A stretch of DNA of 64,000 nt from Faecalicatena orotica (GCF_003149245.1 NZ_QGDL01000012.1:124001-188000), one strand, 5' to 3'; numbered from the stretch's first letter, positions 41,535-50,244 are shown. Made by a program: numbers and translations. The notes: generated by a model from the letters alone, not told the origin.

Positions 41535-42227
41535 TTAAGCAAGCTTCATTGGGTTGATTTTCACACCAGGTCCCATTGTTGATGTCAGTGTAACACTCTT
41601 CAGGTACTGACCTTTTACAGCTGCCGGTTTTGCTTTGATGATTGCATCGATAAGCGTCTGGAAGTTGTCCGCTAACTGTTCTTCGGTAAATGATGCTTTA
41701 CCGATCGGCACATGGATAATGTTTGTTTTGTCCAATCTGTACTCAATCTTACCAGCTTTGATGTCGTTGATAGCTTTTGTTACATCCATTGTAACTGTTC
41801 CTGCCTTCGGGTTTGGCATCAGACCTTTTGGTCCGAGTACACGTCCGAGACGTCCAACAACGCCCATCATGTCAGGTGTAGCAACAACAACGTCGAATTC
41901 GAACCATCCTTCGTTCTGGATCTTCGGAATCAGTTCATCTCCACCTACGTAATCTGCTCCTGCCGCCTTTGCTTCTTCAGCTTTAGCATCCTTAGCAAAT
42001 ACAAGGATACGAACCTTCTTACCTGTTCCGTGCGGCAGTACAACTGCACCACGGATCTGCTGGTCTGCATGACGTCCGTCACAACCTGTTCTGATATGAG
42101 CTTCGATTGTTTCGTCAAATTTAGCTACTGCTGCTTTTTTTACTAATGATACTGCTTCTGCCTTCTCGTAAAGATTTCCTCTCTCGATCAGTTTCGCAGC
42201 TTCGATATATTTTTTTCCTCGTTTCAT
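41535..42227 (-). CDS. rplA: Ribosomal protein L1
   Basis: A 230-residue large-subunit protein of standard length. It begins [20 protein letters not shown] and contains the domain II motif [20 protein letters not shown] and the C-terminal [12 protein letters not shown]. Together with L11 it forms the stalk base region near the E site. Located 61 bp after rplK with an AGGAGG site. It is the last gene before the terminator. Confidence 0.98.
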   Translation of the reverse strand: MKRGKKYIEAAKLIERGNLYEKAEAVSLVKKAAVAKFDETIEAHIRTGCDGRHADQQIRGAVVLPHGTGKKVRILVFAKDAKAEEAKAAGADYVGGDELIPKIQNEGWFEFDVVVATPDMMGVVGRLGRVLGPKGLMPNPKAGTVTMDVTKAINDIKAGKIEYRLDKTNIIHVPIGKASFTEEQLADNFQTLIDAIIKAKPAAVKGQYLKSVTLTSTMGPGVKINPMKLA

Positions 42228-42288
42228 TTCAAATAACCTCCTTGTGGTATTGGCGGGATCTTGCCCCTCCCACTTATTTCAACTTCGT

Positions 42289-42714
42289 TTAGTCTTCAAC
42301 AACAACGCCCATAGAACGGCAGGTTCCAGCTACCATGCTCATAGCTGCCTCTACTGTTGCAGCGTTTAAGTCAGGCATCTTAGTCTTTGCGATCTCTTCT
42401 AACTGAGCCTTTGTAATCTTAGCAACTTTGTTCTTGTTCGGAACGCCTGAACCTGATTTGATGTTGCAGGCTTTCTTGATCAGAACTGCTGCCGGTGGTG
42501 TCTTTGTCACGAAGCTGAAGCTTCTGTCACTGTATACTGTGATAACAACAGGGATGATCAGGTCGCCCTGGTCTGCTGTTCTTGCGTTGAACTGCTTTGT
42601 AAATTCAACGATGTTAACACCGTGCTGTCCAAGTGCAGGACCTACCGGTGGTGCTGGTGTAGCTTTACCAGCTGGAATCTGTAATTTAATATAACCTTGT
42701 ACTTTTTTTGCCAT
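42289..42714 (-). CDS. rplK: Ribosomal protein L11
   Basis: A 141-residue protein of normal length beginning [20 protein letters not shown], with [17 protein letters not shown] (thiostrepton-site domain) and [13 protein letters not shown]. It forms the GTPase-associated centre of the ribosome and is needed for the stringent response. It lies between nusG and rplA as in most bacteria. Confidence 0.98.
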   Translation of the reverse strand: MAKKVQGYIKLQIPAGKATPAPPVGPALGQHGVNIVEFTKQFNARTADQGDLIIPVVITVYSDRSFSFVTKTPPAAVLIKKACNIKSGSGVPNKNKVAKITKAQLEEIAKTKMPDLNAATVEAAMSMVAGTCRSMGVVVED

Positions 42715-42766
42715 TTTTAATTACCTCCTTGTGGTATTGGCGGGACATGTATCCCTCCCACGGTTT

Positions 42767-43285
42767 TTAATCCATCTTTCTTACTTCTGCGAAACCTAGC
42801 TCTACGGGCGTCTCACGACCGAACAGCTCTACATTGATAGACAGGCTCTGCTTCTGCTCATTCAGTGACTGAATGACTCCGACAGTTCCTTCCCATGCTC
42901 CGCTTAACACGGTCACGGTGTCGCCAACCTCAAAGCCTACTATGACGTTCTCCTGCCTGATTCCGAGTCTGTTCATTTCCTCTTCCTCAAGCGGCACCGG
43001 CTTGGATCCAGGACCAACAAATCCTGTCACGCCTCTGGTATTACGAACTACATACCAAGTGTCATCATTCATAAACATATGAATCATAACATATCCCGGG
43101 AACATCTTTTTCTGGCTTGCTTTCTGGACACCATTCTTCAGCTCAATAACTTCCTGCATGGGAACCCGAACCTCCAGAATCTGATCTTCCAGATGACGAT
43201 TCTCAATTGCCTTATCAATATTAGCTTTCACTTTGTTTTCATACCCGGAATAGGTATGAACTACATACCATTTTGCCTCTGACAT
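42767..43285 (-). CDS. nusG: Transcription termination/antitermination factor NusG
   Basis: A 172-residue protein with NGN domain (KWYVVHTYSGYENKVKANID; VRNTRGVTGFVGPGSKPVPL) and a C-terminal KOW domain (VGDTVTVLSGAWEGTVGVIQ). It binds RNA polymerase and couples it to Rho or ribosomes. Position between secE and rplK is canonical. Confidence 0.98.
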   Translation of the reverse strand: MSEAKWYVVHTYSGYENKVKANIDKAIENRHLEDQILEVRVPMQEVIELKNGVQKASQKKMFPGYVMIHMFMNDDTWYVVRNTRGVTGFVGPGSKPVPLEEEEMNRLGIRQENVIVGFEVGDTVTVLSGAWEGTVGVIQSLNEQKQSLSINVELFGRETPVELGFAEVRKMD

Positions 43286-43309
43286 AAAATCACCTTTCTG
43301 CTACGGCTG

Positions 43310-43510
43310 TTATTTAACCAGTAAATCAATTCCATACTTTAGGATTGTATCGATTATCGTAATCAATGCACCTAACAGTAAAGAAACTGAAACGACTGCC
43401 GTGGTCTGTTTTGCAAGTGTTTTCTTGTCTGGCCAAATGACTTTCTTAAACTCTGCCTGAAGCCCTTTGAACCAGCTCTTCTTCTGAGTTTTGGCTGTTT
43501 TTTCACCCAT
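43310..43510 (-). CDS. secE: Preprotein translocase subunit SecE
   Basis: A 66-residue single-span membrane protein. The ATG at 43510 is 8 nt after GGAAG; an in-frame ATG at 43519 is only 3 nt from it. The amphipathic helix ends FKKVIWPDKKTLAKQT, the SecE signature, followed by one transmembrane helix (VVSVSLLLGALITIIDTILK). Between rpmG and nusG as usual. Confidence 0.97.
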   Translation of the reverse strand: MGEKTAKTQKKSWFKGLQAEFKKVIWPDKKTLAKQTTAVVSVSLLLGALITIIDTILKYGIDLLVK

Positions 43511-43532
43511 GACATCCACTTCCTTCCAACGA

Positions 43533-43682
43533 CTATTTCGTCTCTTTGTGCAGTGTGTGTGATTTACAGAACTTGCAGTACTTCTTAGTCTCCATGCGCT
43601 CCGGATGTGTTTTCTTATCCTTGGTCATGTTGTAGTTACGATGTTTGCATTCTGTACATTCCAATGTGATTCTTGTGCGCAC
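43533..43682 (-). CDS. rpmG: Ribosomal protein L33 (GTG start)
   Basis: A 49-residue protein starting at a GTG, 6 nt after GAGGTG. The two CxxC zinc-binding pairs ([10 protein letters not shown] and [14 protein letters not shown]) identify the zinc-containing L33 type. It is the first gene of the rpmG-secE-nusG-rplK-rplA unit. Confidence 0.97.
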   Translation of the reverse strand: MRTRITLECTECKHRNYNMTKDKKTHPERMETKKYCKFCKSHTLHKETK

Positions 43683-43785
43683 AACTTCCACCTCGCTTTT
43701 TTCTTATTCACTACGTGTTACATGATGGTTGCGAAGCCATCTAATTTTAGGCATAAAAAAAAGACCTACTTCCATTCGCTAGAGC

Positions 43786-43815
43786 ATTGTACCATAGAGA
43801 ACATATAGAAGTCAA
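43786..43815 (-). promoter_or_regulatory. Promoter of rpmG-secE-nusG-rplKA
   Basis: Minus strand TTGACT (43810-43815), 18-bp spacer, TACAAT (43786-43791), with a roughly 100-nt leader to rpmG. Confidence 0.65.
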
Positions 43816-43829
43816 GCCTTTTTCTTTAA

Positions 43830-43893
43830 TTGGGGACGTAGACTTTTGCAATTATACTACGTCCCCAACTGACTTTAGTGGTGTACCAAAACG
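43830..43893. repeat. Dispersed palindromic repeat, copy 1
   Basis: A 64-bp element with 12-bp arms TTGGGGACGTAG (43830-43841) and CTACGTCCCCAA (43857-43868), a 15-nt AT-rich loop, and a conserved tail reading TTTAGTGGTGTACCAAAACG with minor variation. The second copy is at 53790-53853, differing at three positions. It lies between the oxidoreductase 3' end and the rpmG promoter. It resembles REP/MITE-like elements; no transposase is nearby. Confidence 0.85.
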
Positions 43894-43914
43894 GCTTTTT
43901 TACTCTGTTATATA

Positions 43915-44901
43915 CTATCCCACAGTTTCCATATACCCGATCTCCTCCAGAACCCGATCTATGACTTCCGCTGTCTTAACGGAAAATTCATTTGATACAA
44001 GAGGATCCTCTCCGTCCAGAATGCACCGGCCGAACTGTTCTGTCTCCAGCTGGTAATTGCTTTTGACTGATACGTGGCATGTCTCGGTCATGCCATCTTT
44101 ATGGATATAATATGTAACATCACCTTCCTGATTATACCTTACAGGTGCTTCGATGGTTCCTTCCGTTCCATATATGAAATAGCGGTCTGCACGCTGCGGG
44201 GAGCACATTCCCTGAAGAGCGCTTGCCTTTGCCCCGGATGGGAATGTGAAATATGCGGCAGAAAAATCGTCCACTCCCGTTCCCATAAAACTGCCCAATG
44301 CCTTAATCTGGCTGGGCATTTCCCCAAACACTTTCAGAATCAGGCTGATATTGTAACAGCCCAGATCATAGGTTCCGCCCCCATACGTTTCTTTTCTCAT
44401 GCGTATGTTGTCATTTGTATAGTCTGTTGTAAAGAAACAGGACTCCATAAACCTCGGCTCCCCGATTACTTTGTCGTGTACCTTCTGCAATATTTCCTGC
44501 GTCACATCACTGTGCAGATAAGCAAACGCCTCCATCAGGAGTACCCCTTCTTCTTTACATACCTTCACAAGTTCTTTTACATCCTGTGCCGTAACTGCAA
44601 GCGGTTTTTCACAAAGAATATGCTTTTTCTTCTTCGCCGCTTTCTCTGCCCATTCCCTGTGAAGCTGGTTCGGAAGCGGTATGTAGACGGCATCCACTTG
44701 ATCGTCATCAAGAAGTTCCTCGTAGGAATCGTACGCTTTTTCGAATCCAAACTCTTCCTGAAACTTTTTTACCTTTTCAGGATTTCTTCCTGCAATTGCG
44801 TATAATTCACAGTTATATGCTTTCTTCATTCCCGGCAGGGTCTGCTCCCATGCAATATTTGCAGTGCCTAGAACACCCCATTTCACACATGCTTTTTCCA
44901 T
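43915..44901 (-). CDS. Gfo/Idh/MocA-family oxidoreductase
   Basis: A 328-residue NAD(P)-dependent dehydrogenase, possibly of the trans-1,2-dihydrobenzene-diol/glucose-fructose oxidoreductase branch. It has WGVLGTANIAWEQTLPGMKK (Rossmann start), HILCEKPLAVTAQDVKELV (catalytic Lys) and YDLGCYNISLILKVFGEMP. It stands alone: the divergent or flanking units have their own signals, so no pathway can be proposed. It is distinct in sequence from the oxidoreductase at 36459-37463. Confidence 0.87.
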   Translation of the reverse strand: MEKACVKWGVLGTANIAWEQTLPGMKKAYNCELYAIAGRNPEKVKKFQEEFGFEKAYDSYEELLDDDQVDAVYIPLPNQLHREWAEKAAKKKKHILCEKPLAVTAQDVKELVKVCKEEGVLLMEAFAYLHSDVTQEILQKVHDKVIGEPRFMESCFFTTDYTNDNIRMRKETYGGGTYDLGCYNISLILKVFGEMPSQIKALGSFMGTGVDDFSAAYFTFPSGAKASALQGMCSPQRADRYFIYGTEGTIEAPVRYNQEGDVTYYIHKDGMTETCHVSVKSNYQLETEQFGRCILDGEDPLVSNEFSVKTAEVIDRVLEEIGYMETVG

Positions 44902-44960
44902 TCTTCTACCTCCACATTTTTTTGTCTAAAGCTATCTGCCATTGTCTATTATAAAATATC

Positions 44961-44989
44961 TTGAATAAATTACCTGAATCTGTTATTAT
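44961..44989 (+). promoter_or_regulatory. Promoter of the antitoxin RNA
   Basis: Plus strand TTGAAT (44961-44966), 17-bp spacer, TATTAT (44984-44989). Points toward the toxin gene. Confidence 0.7.
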
Positions 44990-44995
44990 AAGAAT

Positions 44996-45084
44996 ACAAA
45001 GAGAAACAACCGCCCACAAGGGGTTGGCCAGATATGAAGATAGAAAACCACCCGCAACTGCCAAGTATCAGGGTGGTTTTTCTA
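44996..45084 (+). ncRNA. Candidate type I antitoxin RNA, convergent with the toxin gene
   Basis: About 90 nt from the predicted start near 44996 to the terminator at 45041-45084. Its 3' part is antisense to the 3' untranslated end of the toxin mRNA through the shared terminator hairpin, the layout of par (Fst/RNA II) and txpA/ratA-type systems. Its 5' end carries GAAACAACCG (45003-45012) and GTTGGCC (45023-45029), both also found near the toxin mRNA 5' end. Confidence 0.7.
45041..45084. terminator. Shared bidirectional terminator of toxin and antitoxin RNAs
   Basis: Arms AAAACCACCC (45044-45053) and GGGTGGTTTT (45071-45080), extendable by three pairs past a bulged T, give T-rich exits on both strands. 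An inner ACT/AGT stem caps the loop. Confidence 0.8.
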
Positions 45085-45089
45085 TGTAG

Positions 45090-45179
45090 TTACTTACAAA
45101 ACGTAAAAACGAATGTAAGCAATGCCAAAAGGAATAGACCAAAGGTCATAATATCCTTAAAATCAAAATGATTTTTCAT
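45090..45179 (-). CDS. Holin-like type I toxin, 29 residues
   Basis: A 29-residue hydrophobic peptide: a short N-terminus MKNHFDFKD, a single membrane helix IMTFGLFLLALLTFVF and a TFCK end. This is the pattern of the putative holin-like toxins (Hol_Tox) of Firmicutes. The ATG at 45179 is selected because GGGGGTGA lies 5 nt upstream; longer in-frame starts overlap that site. The mRNA 5' leader contains the inverted repeat CATTCTATTTAGAATG just before the ribosome-binding site, which may limit translation. A convergent small RNA overlaps the 3' end. Expressed alone such peptides depolarise the membrane; this is family knowledge. Confidence 0.8.
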   Translation of the reverse strand: MKNHFDFKDIMTFGLFLLALLTFVFTFCK

Positions 45180-45246
45180 AGGCATCACCCCCATTCTAAA
45201 TAGAATGAGGCCAACACACCCTATAACACGATTGTTTCTTGAAATC

Positions 45247-45275
45247 AATATAGCATAATTTACCAAGGGTGTCAA
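45247..45275 (-). promoter_or_regulatory. Promoter of the toxin gene
   Basis: Minus strand TTGACA (45270-45275), 17-bp spacer, TATATT (45247-45252), predicting a toxin mRNA of about 200 nt that ends at the shared terminator. Confidence 0.8.
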
Positions 45276-45305
45276 TTGAAGCAGTTCTTTCTATTTAAAA
45301 TATTA

Positions 45306-45334
45306 TTGAATATTAGAAAGATATACGTTATAAT
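45306..45334 (+). promoter_or_regulatory. Promoter of a candidate small RNA
   Basis: Plus strand TTGAAT (45306-45311), 17-bp spacer, perfect TATAAT (45329-45334). Confidence 0.75.
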
Positions 45335-45340
45335 TTATTT

Positions 45341-45430
45341 GTCAGGAAAATTCCTGAGGATTGAAATAATAATATTTTAAATAGAGAAGAGACTGCCCCA
45401 AAAACAATGGCAGACTCTTCTTTATTTTTC
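45341..45430 (+). ncRNA. Candidate small RNA of about 90 nt next to the toxin locus
   Basis: Downstream of a near-consensus promoter lies no open reading frame but two structural elements: a short stem CAGGA/TCCTG at 45343-45356, an A/T-rich single-stranded middle, and an intrinsic terminator with arms GAAGAGACTGCC (45386-45397) and GGCAGACTCTTC (45409-45420) followed by TTTATTTTT. The unit is self-contained on the plus strand, back to back with the toxin promoter. Function unknown. The rest of the gap to the permease stop at 45628 shows only a GC-rich imperfect hairpin (about 45586-45602) and no gene. Confidence 0.55.
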
Positions 45431-45627
45431 ATAAAAATAACTAATTTTGTTACCGTACTATTGTTGATTGCAATATGTTTGCTTACACAAAGAATTAAAC
45501 CGCAATCTTACTTGGAATTAACAGAAATATTTATATTGCAAAGATTTTACTCTCTCAGTACTAACCCGCTACACCTTGCCATGCGGGCGTTCCACCCGCC
45601 AAGCTATCTGCCCTTTTCTAGGTGCAC

Positions 45628-46470
45628 CTACCCCTTAACGGCTCCTGCTGTTACTCCCGCCACCATATATTTTTCCAAGAAGATAAATACTAATGCAATC
45701 GGTATAATAGAAATTGCCGCTGCTGCCATGACCTCCCCCCAGATAATCGTATACTCGCCCATGAGGGATGAAATTCCCACCGTGATCGTCCACTTGCCGG
45801 GCTGGGTAATGAACGTGCGGGCAAATAAAAATTCACTCCACCCAAGTATCGCGGAATATGTGGCCGTTGCCGCAATCCCTGGGGCCGCCAGAGGTACGAT
45901 TACCCTGCGCACTGCCTGAAGCCGGCTGCATCCGTCTATTCTCGCTGCTTCTTCCAGTGTATGGGGGATACTGTCAAAGTACCCCTTCATCATCCATGTG
46001 GAAAATGGGATAATGAATGTAATATTGCTGATGATCAGTGAGGCGTAATTATTAATCAGTTTCATGTTTGTAAACATCATATACAAAGGCACTACGAGAA
46101 GTGTTTCCGGAAGCATCCTGACAACCAAAAGGAAAAACCCCAGAAAATTCGTGGATTTATACTTATATCTGGACATGCTGTAGGCCGCCATTGTAGATAC
46201 AATAATTGCTACAACCGTGCTAAATGCCGTGACAAAAATTGAGTTTCCAAACCAGGTCAGTATAGGATGGGTATCCAGAATTTTCGTGAAATTGCTCCAT
46301 GTCATATTTCCTAATTTGGGCAGTACTCTTACATTTTCAAGCAGTGCACTCCTTGTTGTAAATGATGTCACAACCATCCAGTACAGCGGAAATGCGAGCA
46401 CTACTACCGCAAGGATGATTAAAGCATACATTCCCATACGTCTGGCTTTTTGGTTATGATATGTATTCAT
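45628..46470 (-). CDS. MalG-type sugar ABC transporter permease
   Basis: A 280-residue inner-membrane permease. ATG 46470 is preceded by GAGGAGG; the frame extends upstream without support. Six hydrophobic helices are visible and the coupling motif EEAARIDGCSRLQAVRRVIV (EAA loop) is intact, followed by PLAAPGIAATATYSAI. It pairs with the permease encoded 20 bp upstream. No ATPase gene is in the locus, so a shared MsmX-type ATPase is likely. Confidence 0.92.
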   Translation of the reverse strand: MNTYHNQKARRMGMYALIILAVVVLAFPLYWMVVTSFTTRSALLENVRVLPKLGNMTWSNFTKILDTHPILTWFGNSIFVTAFSTVVAIIVSTMAAYSMSRYKYKSTNFLGFFLLVVRMLPETLLVVPLYMMFTNMKLINNYASLIISNITFIIPFSTWMMKGYFDSIPHTLEEAARIDGCSRLQAVRRVIVPLAAPGIAATATYSAILGWSEFLFARTFITQPGKWTITVGISSLMGEYTIIWGEVMAAAAISIIPIALVFIFLEKYMVAGVTAGAVKG

Positions 46471-46490
46471 ACCTTTTCCCCTCCTCTTCC

Positions 46491-47405
46491 TTAATAAAAT
46501 TGTTTCTTGAGAGACGGCATCGCCAGAACTACAAACACGGAACACACCAGAAGGCTTATCATCCCAATTGTAGATGCATACCCCATGTTATAGTATTTGA
46601 ATGCCTGATTATACAAAAGGAGCGGCAGTGTCTCTGTTGCCTGATTCGGCCCGCCGCCGGTAATCGTATAGACCAGGTCGTAGTTGCGGAATATCCAGAG
46701 ACCGTTCAGCAAAAGGGATGTCACAATCACGGACTGAAGCGCAGGAAGTGTAATTTTTGTAAACCGGTGCCATGCATTTGCCCCGTCGATGCTTGCCGCC
46801 TCATAGTAGTCTTCTGAAATCCCCTTCAGCCCCGCGAGCAGGGTCAGTGTAAAAAAGGGATAACTTTTCCAAATGGCTGCCGTTATGACAGTGATCATTG
46901 CAGTGTTTCCGGTGGAGATCCATTTTACATTCTGGTCAATCAAATGTAGGGATTTTAGTATTACATTTATGATCCCATAGTTCCCGTCAAACATCCAGGT
47001 GAACAGAAGGCCCACGATTACACCGGGAATCGGCCATGCAAGCAGAATCAGTGTGCGTACGAGCTTTTGAAAATGGAACTTCTTGTTCAGCAGCAGTGCA
47101 AGTCCGAGTCCTATCAAAAAAGATACCGATAATGCAATGAATGTGAATAATATGGATCTTCCCAATGCACTCCAGAAATCAGAATTTGCAAACAGTTTTG
47201 TATAGTTTTGAACTGTAAATCCAGATGTATCGTCTGTCAGGCTTCCGATAAATTTTACATTTTGAAAACTTAATTTTATCGTTGTAAATAAAGGATATAT
47301 AATCAACGCAAGAGAAAAGACTGCTGCCGGCAGAGCAAACGCAACCGCCATTGTATGATTTTTTCTCTCACTTTTCGTTTTCGGAGCTTTTATTTTAGTA
47401 GTCAA
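46491..47405 (-). CDS. MalF-type sugar ABC transporter permease (probable TTG start)
   Basis: A 304-residue permease with six hydrophobic helices and the EAA loop YYEAASIDGANAWHRFTKI followed by TLPALQSVIV. The strong site GGAGGTG lies 6 nt before a TTG at 47405. In-frame ATGs at 47420 and 47501 overlap or precede that site, so TTG is the likely start, giving TTKIKAPKTKSERKNH as the cytoplasmic N-terminus. It forms the translocation pore with the MalG-type subunit. It follows the solute-binding protein gene by 114 bp. Confidence 0.88.
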   Translation of the reverse strand: MTTKIKAPKTKSERKNHTMAVAFALPAAVFSLALIIYPLFTTIKLSFQNVKFIGSLTDDTSGFTVQNYTKLFANSDFWSALGRSILFTFIALSVSFLIGLGLALLLNKKFHFQKLVRTLILLAWPIPGVIVGLLFTWMFDGNYGIINVILKSLHLIDQNVKWISTGNTAMITVITAAIWKSYPFFTLTLLAGLKGISEDYYEAASIDGANAWHRFTKITLPALQSVIVTSLLLNGLWIFRNYDLVYTITGGGPNQATETLPLLLYNQAFKYYNMGYASTIGMISLLVCSVFVVLAMPSLKKQFY

Positions 47406-47519
47406 GTGAAACACCTCCATTATCTTTATCCTGGTGATCCGGAATTTAAGTTCCGGAAATCCGTGTCCGGCGGTTACCCCGTTAAAAATCCGGGCTGCCA
47501 TTTCAGGCAGCCCCTTGTT

Positions 47520-48809
47520 CTACTCTCCCAATTCATTTGTAATCTTTGTCTTCATATCATCTAATGTTTTGTCGACATCTGCGTAAGGGTCTGTCACCAT
47601 CGTCATCACACCATCGATGATATACTGTGTAAATTCTCCATAGTCTTTTTCATAACCGGAAGGAAGGATTTCCTGCGCTTTTTCTGCATCCTCTACAAAC
47701 TGTCCAAGGAACGGGTTTTCTTTCAGTATCTCATCGTCAATTGCCGTTTTGCTTGGAGACGGGGAACCCACTTTTTCCATATACAGTTTCTGGAAGTCAT
47801 CTTCTGCAACCATCTGGATAAATTCCCATACAAGTTCCTTCTCCTCGTCGCTGATTGTCGCCGGGATATGAAGGCTATTGCTTACAGAACCCGGAACATT
47901 TTCAAACGGAATCGTGGATACAAGAAGGTTCGGCTTGATTTCATCGGAGGCGCTGTCAATCAGGGATGCAACCCAGGGTCCGTCAAAGATCATCGCCATT
48001 TTGCCCTCTACAAAGTACTGGCGTTTCTGTTCCACGGAAAGGCCTACCGGAGTATAATTGTTTTGGAATAAAGACTGGTATAATTTCAGGGCCTTTTTTG
48101 TAGGATCTGAGGTCATAGGAGAAAGGTCACCGTCTTCCGACCATTTTCCGCCCATACCTACGACAAAAGAAGTTGCCTCGTTATAAAAATTTGTATCCGT
48201 AACCTGGCATGCACCAAATCCATATACTTCCGGATCCCCGTCGCCATCTTCATCTTTGGTCAGCGTTTTTGCCGCCTCCATAAATGAGTCGATGTCAGTC
48301 GGGATCTCAATTCCTGCTTCGTCGAACATCGCTTTGTTATAATACATAGAGTAGCCATTTCCGAGCAGAAGTACCCCATAATATTCCCCATCCGCCTGAA
48401 GTCCGTCCTGAAGACTGCTCCAGTTGGTCAGTATGTCCGTTTCCTTTAGTCTGTCACTCAGCGGTTCAAACCAGCCCATATCCGAAAACTGTGCAAAATA
48501 ACGGGAAGGGATATGTGTAATCTGCGGTGCAGTGCCTGCCGCATACAGTGTCGTAAGTGTGTCTACATAACTGTCAAATGGCACCTGGTATAAATTAATC
48601 TTTACATTTTCATGTCTTTTTTCAAACTCCGCCACCGCTTCTTCCCAAAATTCCTGAAATCCCGGCTCTGTAGCCTGCCAGCTTGGAAATTCCAGCACGA
48701 CTTCTTCCGCAGAAGAATCGCTCTTTTTTTCTTTTTCAGATGAACCACATGCTGTCATACCGAACGCTAATGCCGCACATAATACCAGACTCAATATTTT
48801 CTTTTTCAT
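47520..48809 (-). CDS. Extracellular carbohydrate-binding lipoprotein (SBP_bac_1 family)
   Basis: A 429-residue lipoprotein. Signal peptide MKKKILSLVLCAALAFGM ends at lipobox MTAC, followed by a Ser/Glu/Lys linker. The mature protein has the cluster features of oligosaccharide-binding proteins (PQITHIPSRYFAQFSDMGWF; GKMAMIFDGPWVASLI; DEEKELVWEFIQMVAEDDFQ). It delivers the ligand to the MalFG-like permeases encoded next. The ligand is probably an oligosaccharide or a glycoside, not identifiable from sequence. Confidence 0.93.
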   Translation of the reverse strand: MKKKILSLVLCAALAFGMTACGSSEKEKKSDSSAEEVVLEFPSWQATEPGFQEFWEEAVAEFEKRHENVKINLYQVPFDSYVDTLTTLYAAGTAPQITHIPSRYFAQFSDMGWFEPLSDRLKETDILTNWSSLQDGLQADGEYYGVLLLGNGYSMYYNKAMFDEAGIEIPTDIDSFMEAAKTLTKDEDGDGDPEVYGFGACQVTDTNFYNEATSFVVGMGGKWSEDGDLSPMTSDPTKKALKLYQSLFQNNYTPVGLSVEQKRQYFVEGKMAMIFDGPWVASLIDSASDEIKPNLLVSTIPFENVPGSVSNSLHIPATISDEEKELVWEFIQMVAEDDFQKLYMEKVGSPSPSKTAIDDEILKENPFLGQFVEDAEKAQEILPSGYEKDYGEFTQYIIDGVMTMVTDPYADVDKTLDDMKTKITNELGE

Positions 48810-48903
48810 TCACTTTCTCCTCTTTTCCTGTTTGTAAATACTCCGGGACCCCTTTCATCCTAGTGCTGCGGATTATCCGGGAATGCCCAGTCATGTTTTT
48901 TGG

Positions 48904-50244
48904 TTACTCTATCACAGCCCCATCCTTCTTTAACACTGCCTGTAAATGTTTGATATCGAGATTTCTCGGTACCTGTCCCTGCTCTGCCGCCATTGCTGCC
49001 GCTGTTCCTGCTGCCTGTCCGAGCGCCATGCAGGACGGCATGATCCTTGTAGATGCTAATGCTTCAGCTGTTGTGGAAATGCATCTTCCGGCTACAAGCA
49101 GATGATCGATCCTCTCTGGAACGATACAGCGGTACGGGATATCGTAGCTCTGCTCTTCACTCTGTATGCGCGATACGCCCCACCCCTGTCCTTTCGGATC
49201 ATGTATATCAATACAGTAGCCGTTTCGTGCAATACAGTCTTCAAATCTCCTGCCCTCTATAATATCCTGTCCTGTCAGAACATATTCCCCGTCGATCCGT
49301 CTTGTCTCCCTTATGCCGATTCCGTTCTGAATGCTTGTAATATGCGCCTTTTCCATACCCGGGACATGTTTATTTAAGAAACGGATTACTTTCTTTAGCT
49401 GTCTTCTTCCTTCTATTTCTGCCTCGGAAAGTTCGTACGCATCAGCCCCGTTTTTTTCACTTACCCGAATCGTATTCACGTAGGTGAGCTCATTTTCCCT
49501 CATTGTTCCCGCCCAGATATTATGGTCCGGATGCGGGAAAATCTCCTCTTTCAGGATGATATCATTCCAATTTGTTAATTTTCCACTGATGTGTAGATTA
49601 TACTCATGGTCGCCGCCGACCGGGCATGCCTTAATCGGATTCTCAGAAAACAGCGCCGTCGCCCGTTCTACATCCACATCTCCCAGTTTGAACAACAGGC
49701 TCATCGCCTGGCACAATCCGTCACTTTCCCTGCCCTGATGGTATTTTGCCCCTGCAAACTTCGCCAGGTCACCATCCCCCGTTGTATCGATGAAACAGCC
49801 CGCATGAAATTCTGTCAAACCATTTTTATTGGCAGCCACGATACTTTTCAGGCAATTTCCTTCTACTTCAGCGGCGCATACAAATGTATGGTAGAGGATA
49901 TCACAGCCACTCTCCAAAAGCATCTCCTCAGCAATGATTTTTACCCACTCCGGATCAATCATCGTCACAGAATTCAGATGCCCGCCGCTTGTGCGTATAT
50001 GCCCCAGTGACGCTTTCTCCTGAAAGAGCCGGTTCATTAGTTCTTCGGCAACACCCGCCACAACCTGCCTGCCGTTCCTGTTAAAAAAATCTACGAACGG
50101 AAGTCCTGACGCGGCTGTCCCGCCGGCATACGCATTTTTTTCGATGAGCAGTACATGTGCCCCTGACCTTGCCGCTGAAAGAGCCGCCGCTATCCCGGCA
50201 GTGCCTCCGCCTGCAACAATTACATCATATTTTTGACGGTACAT
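48904..50244 (-). CDS. FAD-dependent oxidoreductase (FAD_oxidored family) of the YesMN-linked locus
   Basis: A 446-residue flavoprotein. ATG 50244 follows AGAGG by 7 nt, and MYRQKYDVIVAGGGTAGIAA places the FAD-binding GxGxxG at the N-terminus as usual. Other motifs: HVLLIEKNAYAGGTAASGLP, GCFIDTTGDGDLAKFAGA (second FAD contact) and the C-terminal HLLVAGRCISTTAEALASTR followed by GQAAGTAAAMA. PF12831-type proteins often lie in carbohydrate uptake loci, but the reaction is mostly uncharacterised. First gene of the operon with the ABC importer, divergent from the sensor kinase. Confidence 0.88.
   Translation of the reverse strand: MYRQKYDVIVAGGGTAGIAAALSAARSGAHVLLIEKNAYAGGTAASGLPFVDFFNRNGRQVVAGVAEELMNRLFQEKASLGHIRTSGGHLNSVTMIDPEWVKIIAEEMLLESGCDILYHTFVCAAEVEGNCLKSIVAANKNGLTEFHAGCFIDTTGDGDLAKFAGAKYHQGRESDGLCQAMSLLFKLGDVDVERATALFSENPIKACPVGGDHEYNLHISGKLTNWNDIILKEEIFPHPDHNIWAGTMRENELTYVNTIRVSEKNGADAYELSEAEIEGRRQLKKVIRFLNKHVPGMEKAHITSIQNGIGIRETRRIDGEYVLTGQDIIEGRRFEDCIARNGYCIDIHDPKGQGWGVSRIQSEEQSYDIPYRCIVPERIDHLLVAGRCISTTAEALASTRIMPSCMALGQAAGTAAAMAAEQGQVPRNLDIKHLQAVLKKDGAVIE

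Noticed and set aside
45571-45616. Terminator after the MalG-type permease
   Set aside because: A GC-rich imperfect hairpin is visible, but there is no T-run on either strand.
45407-45919. 170-codon plus-strand frame across the permease 3' end
   Set aside because: It starts within the sRNA terminator and is antisense to the permease.
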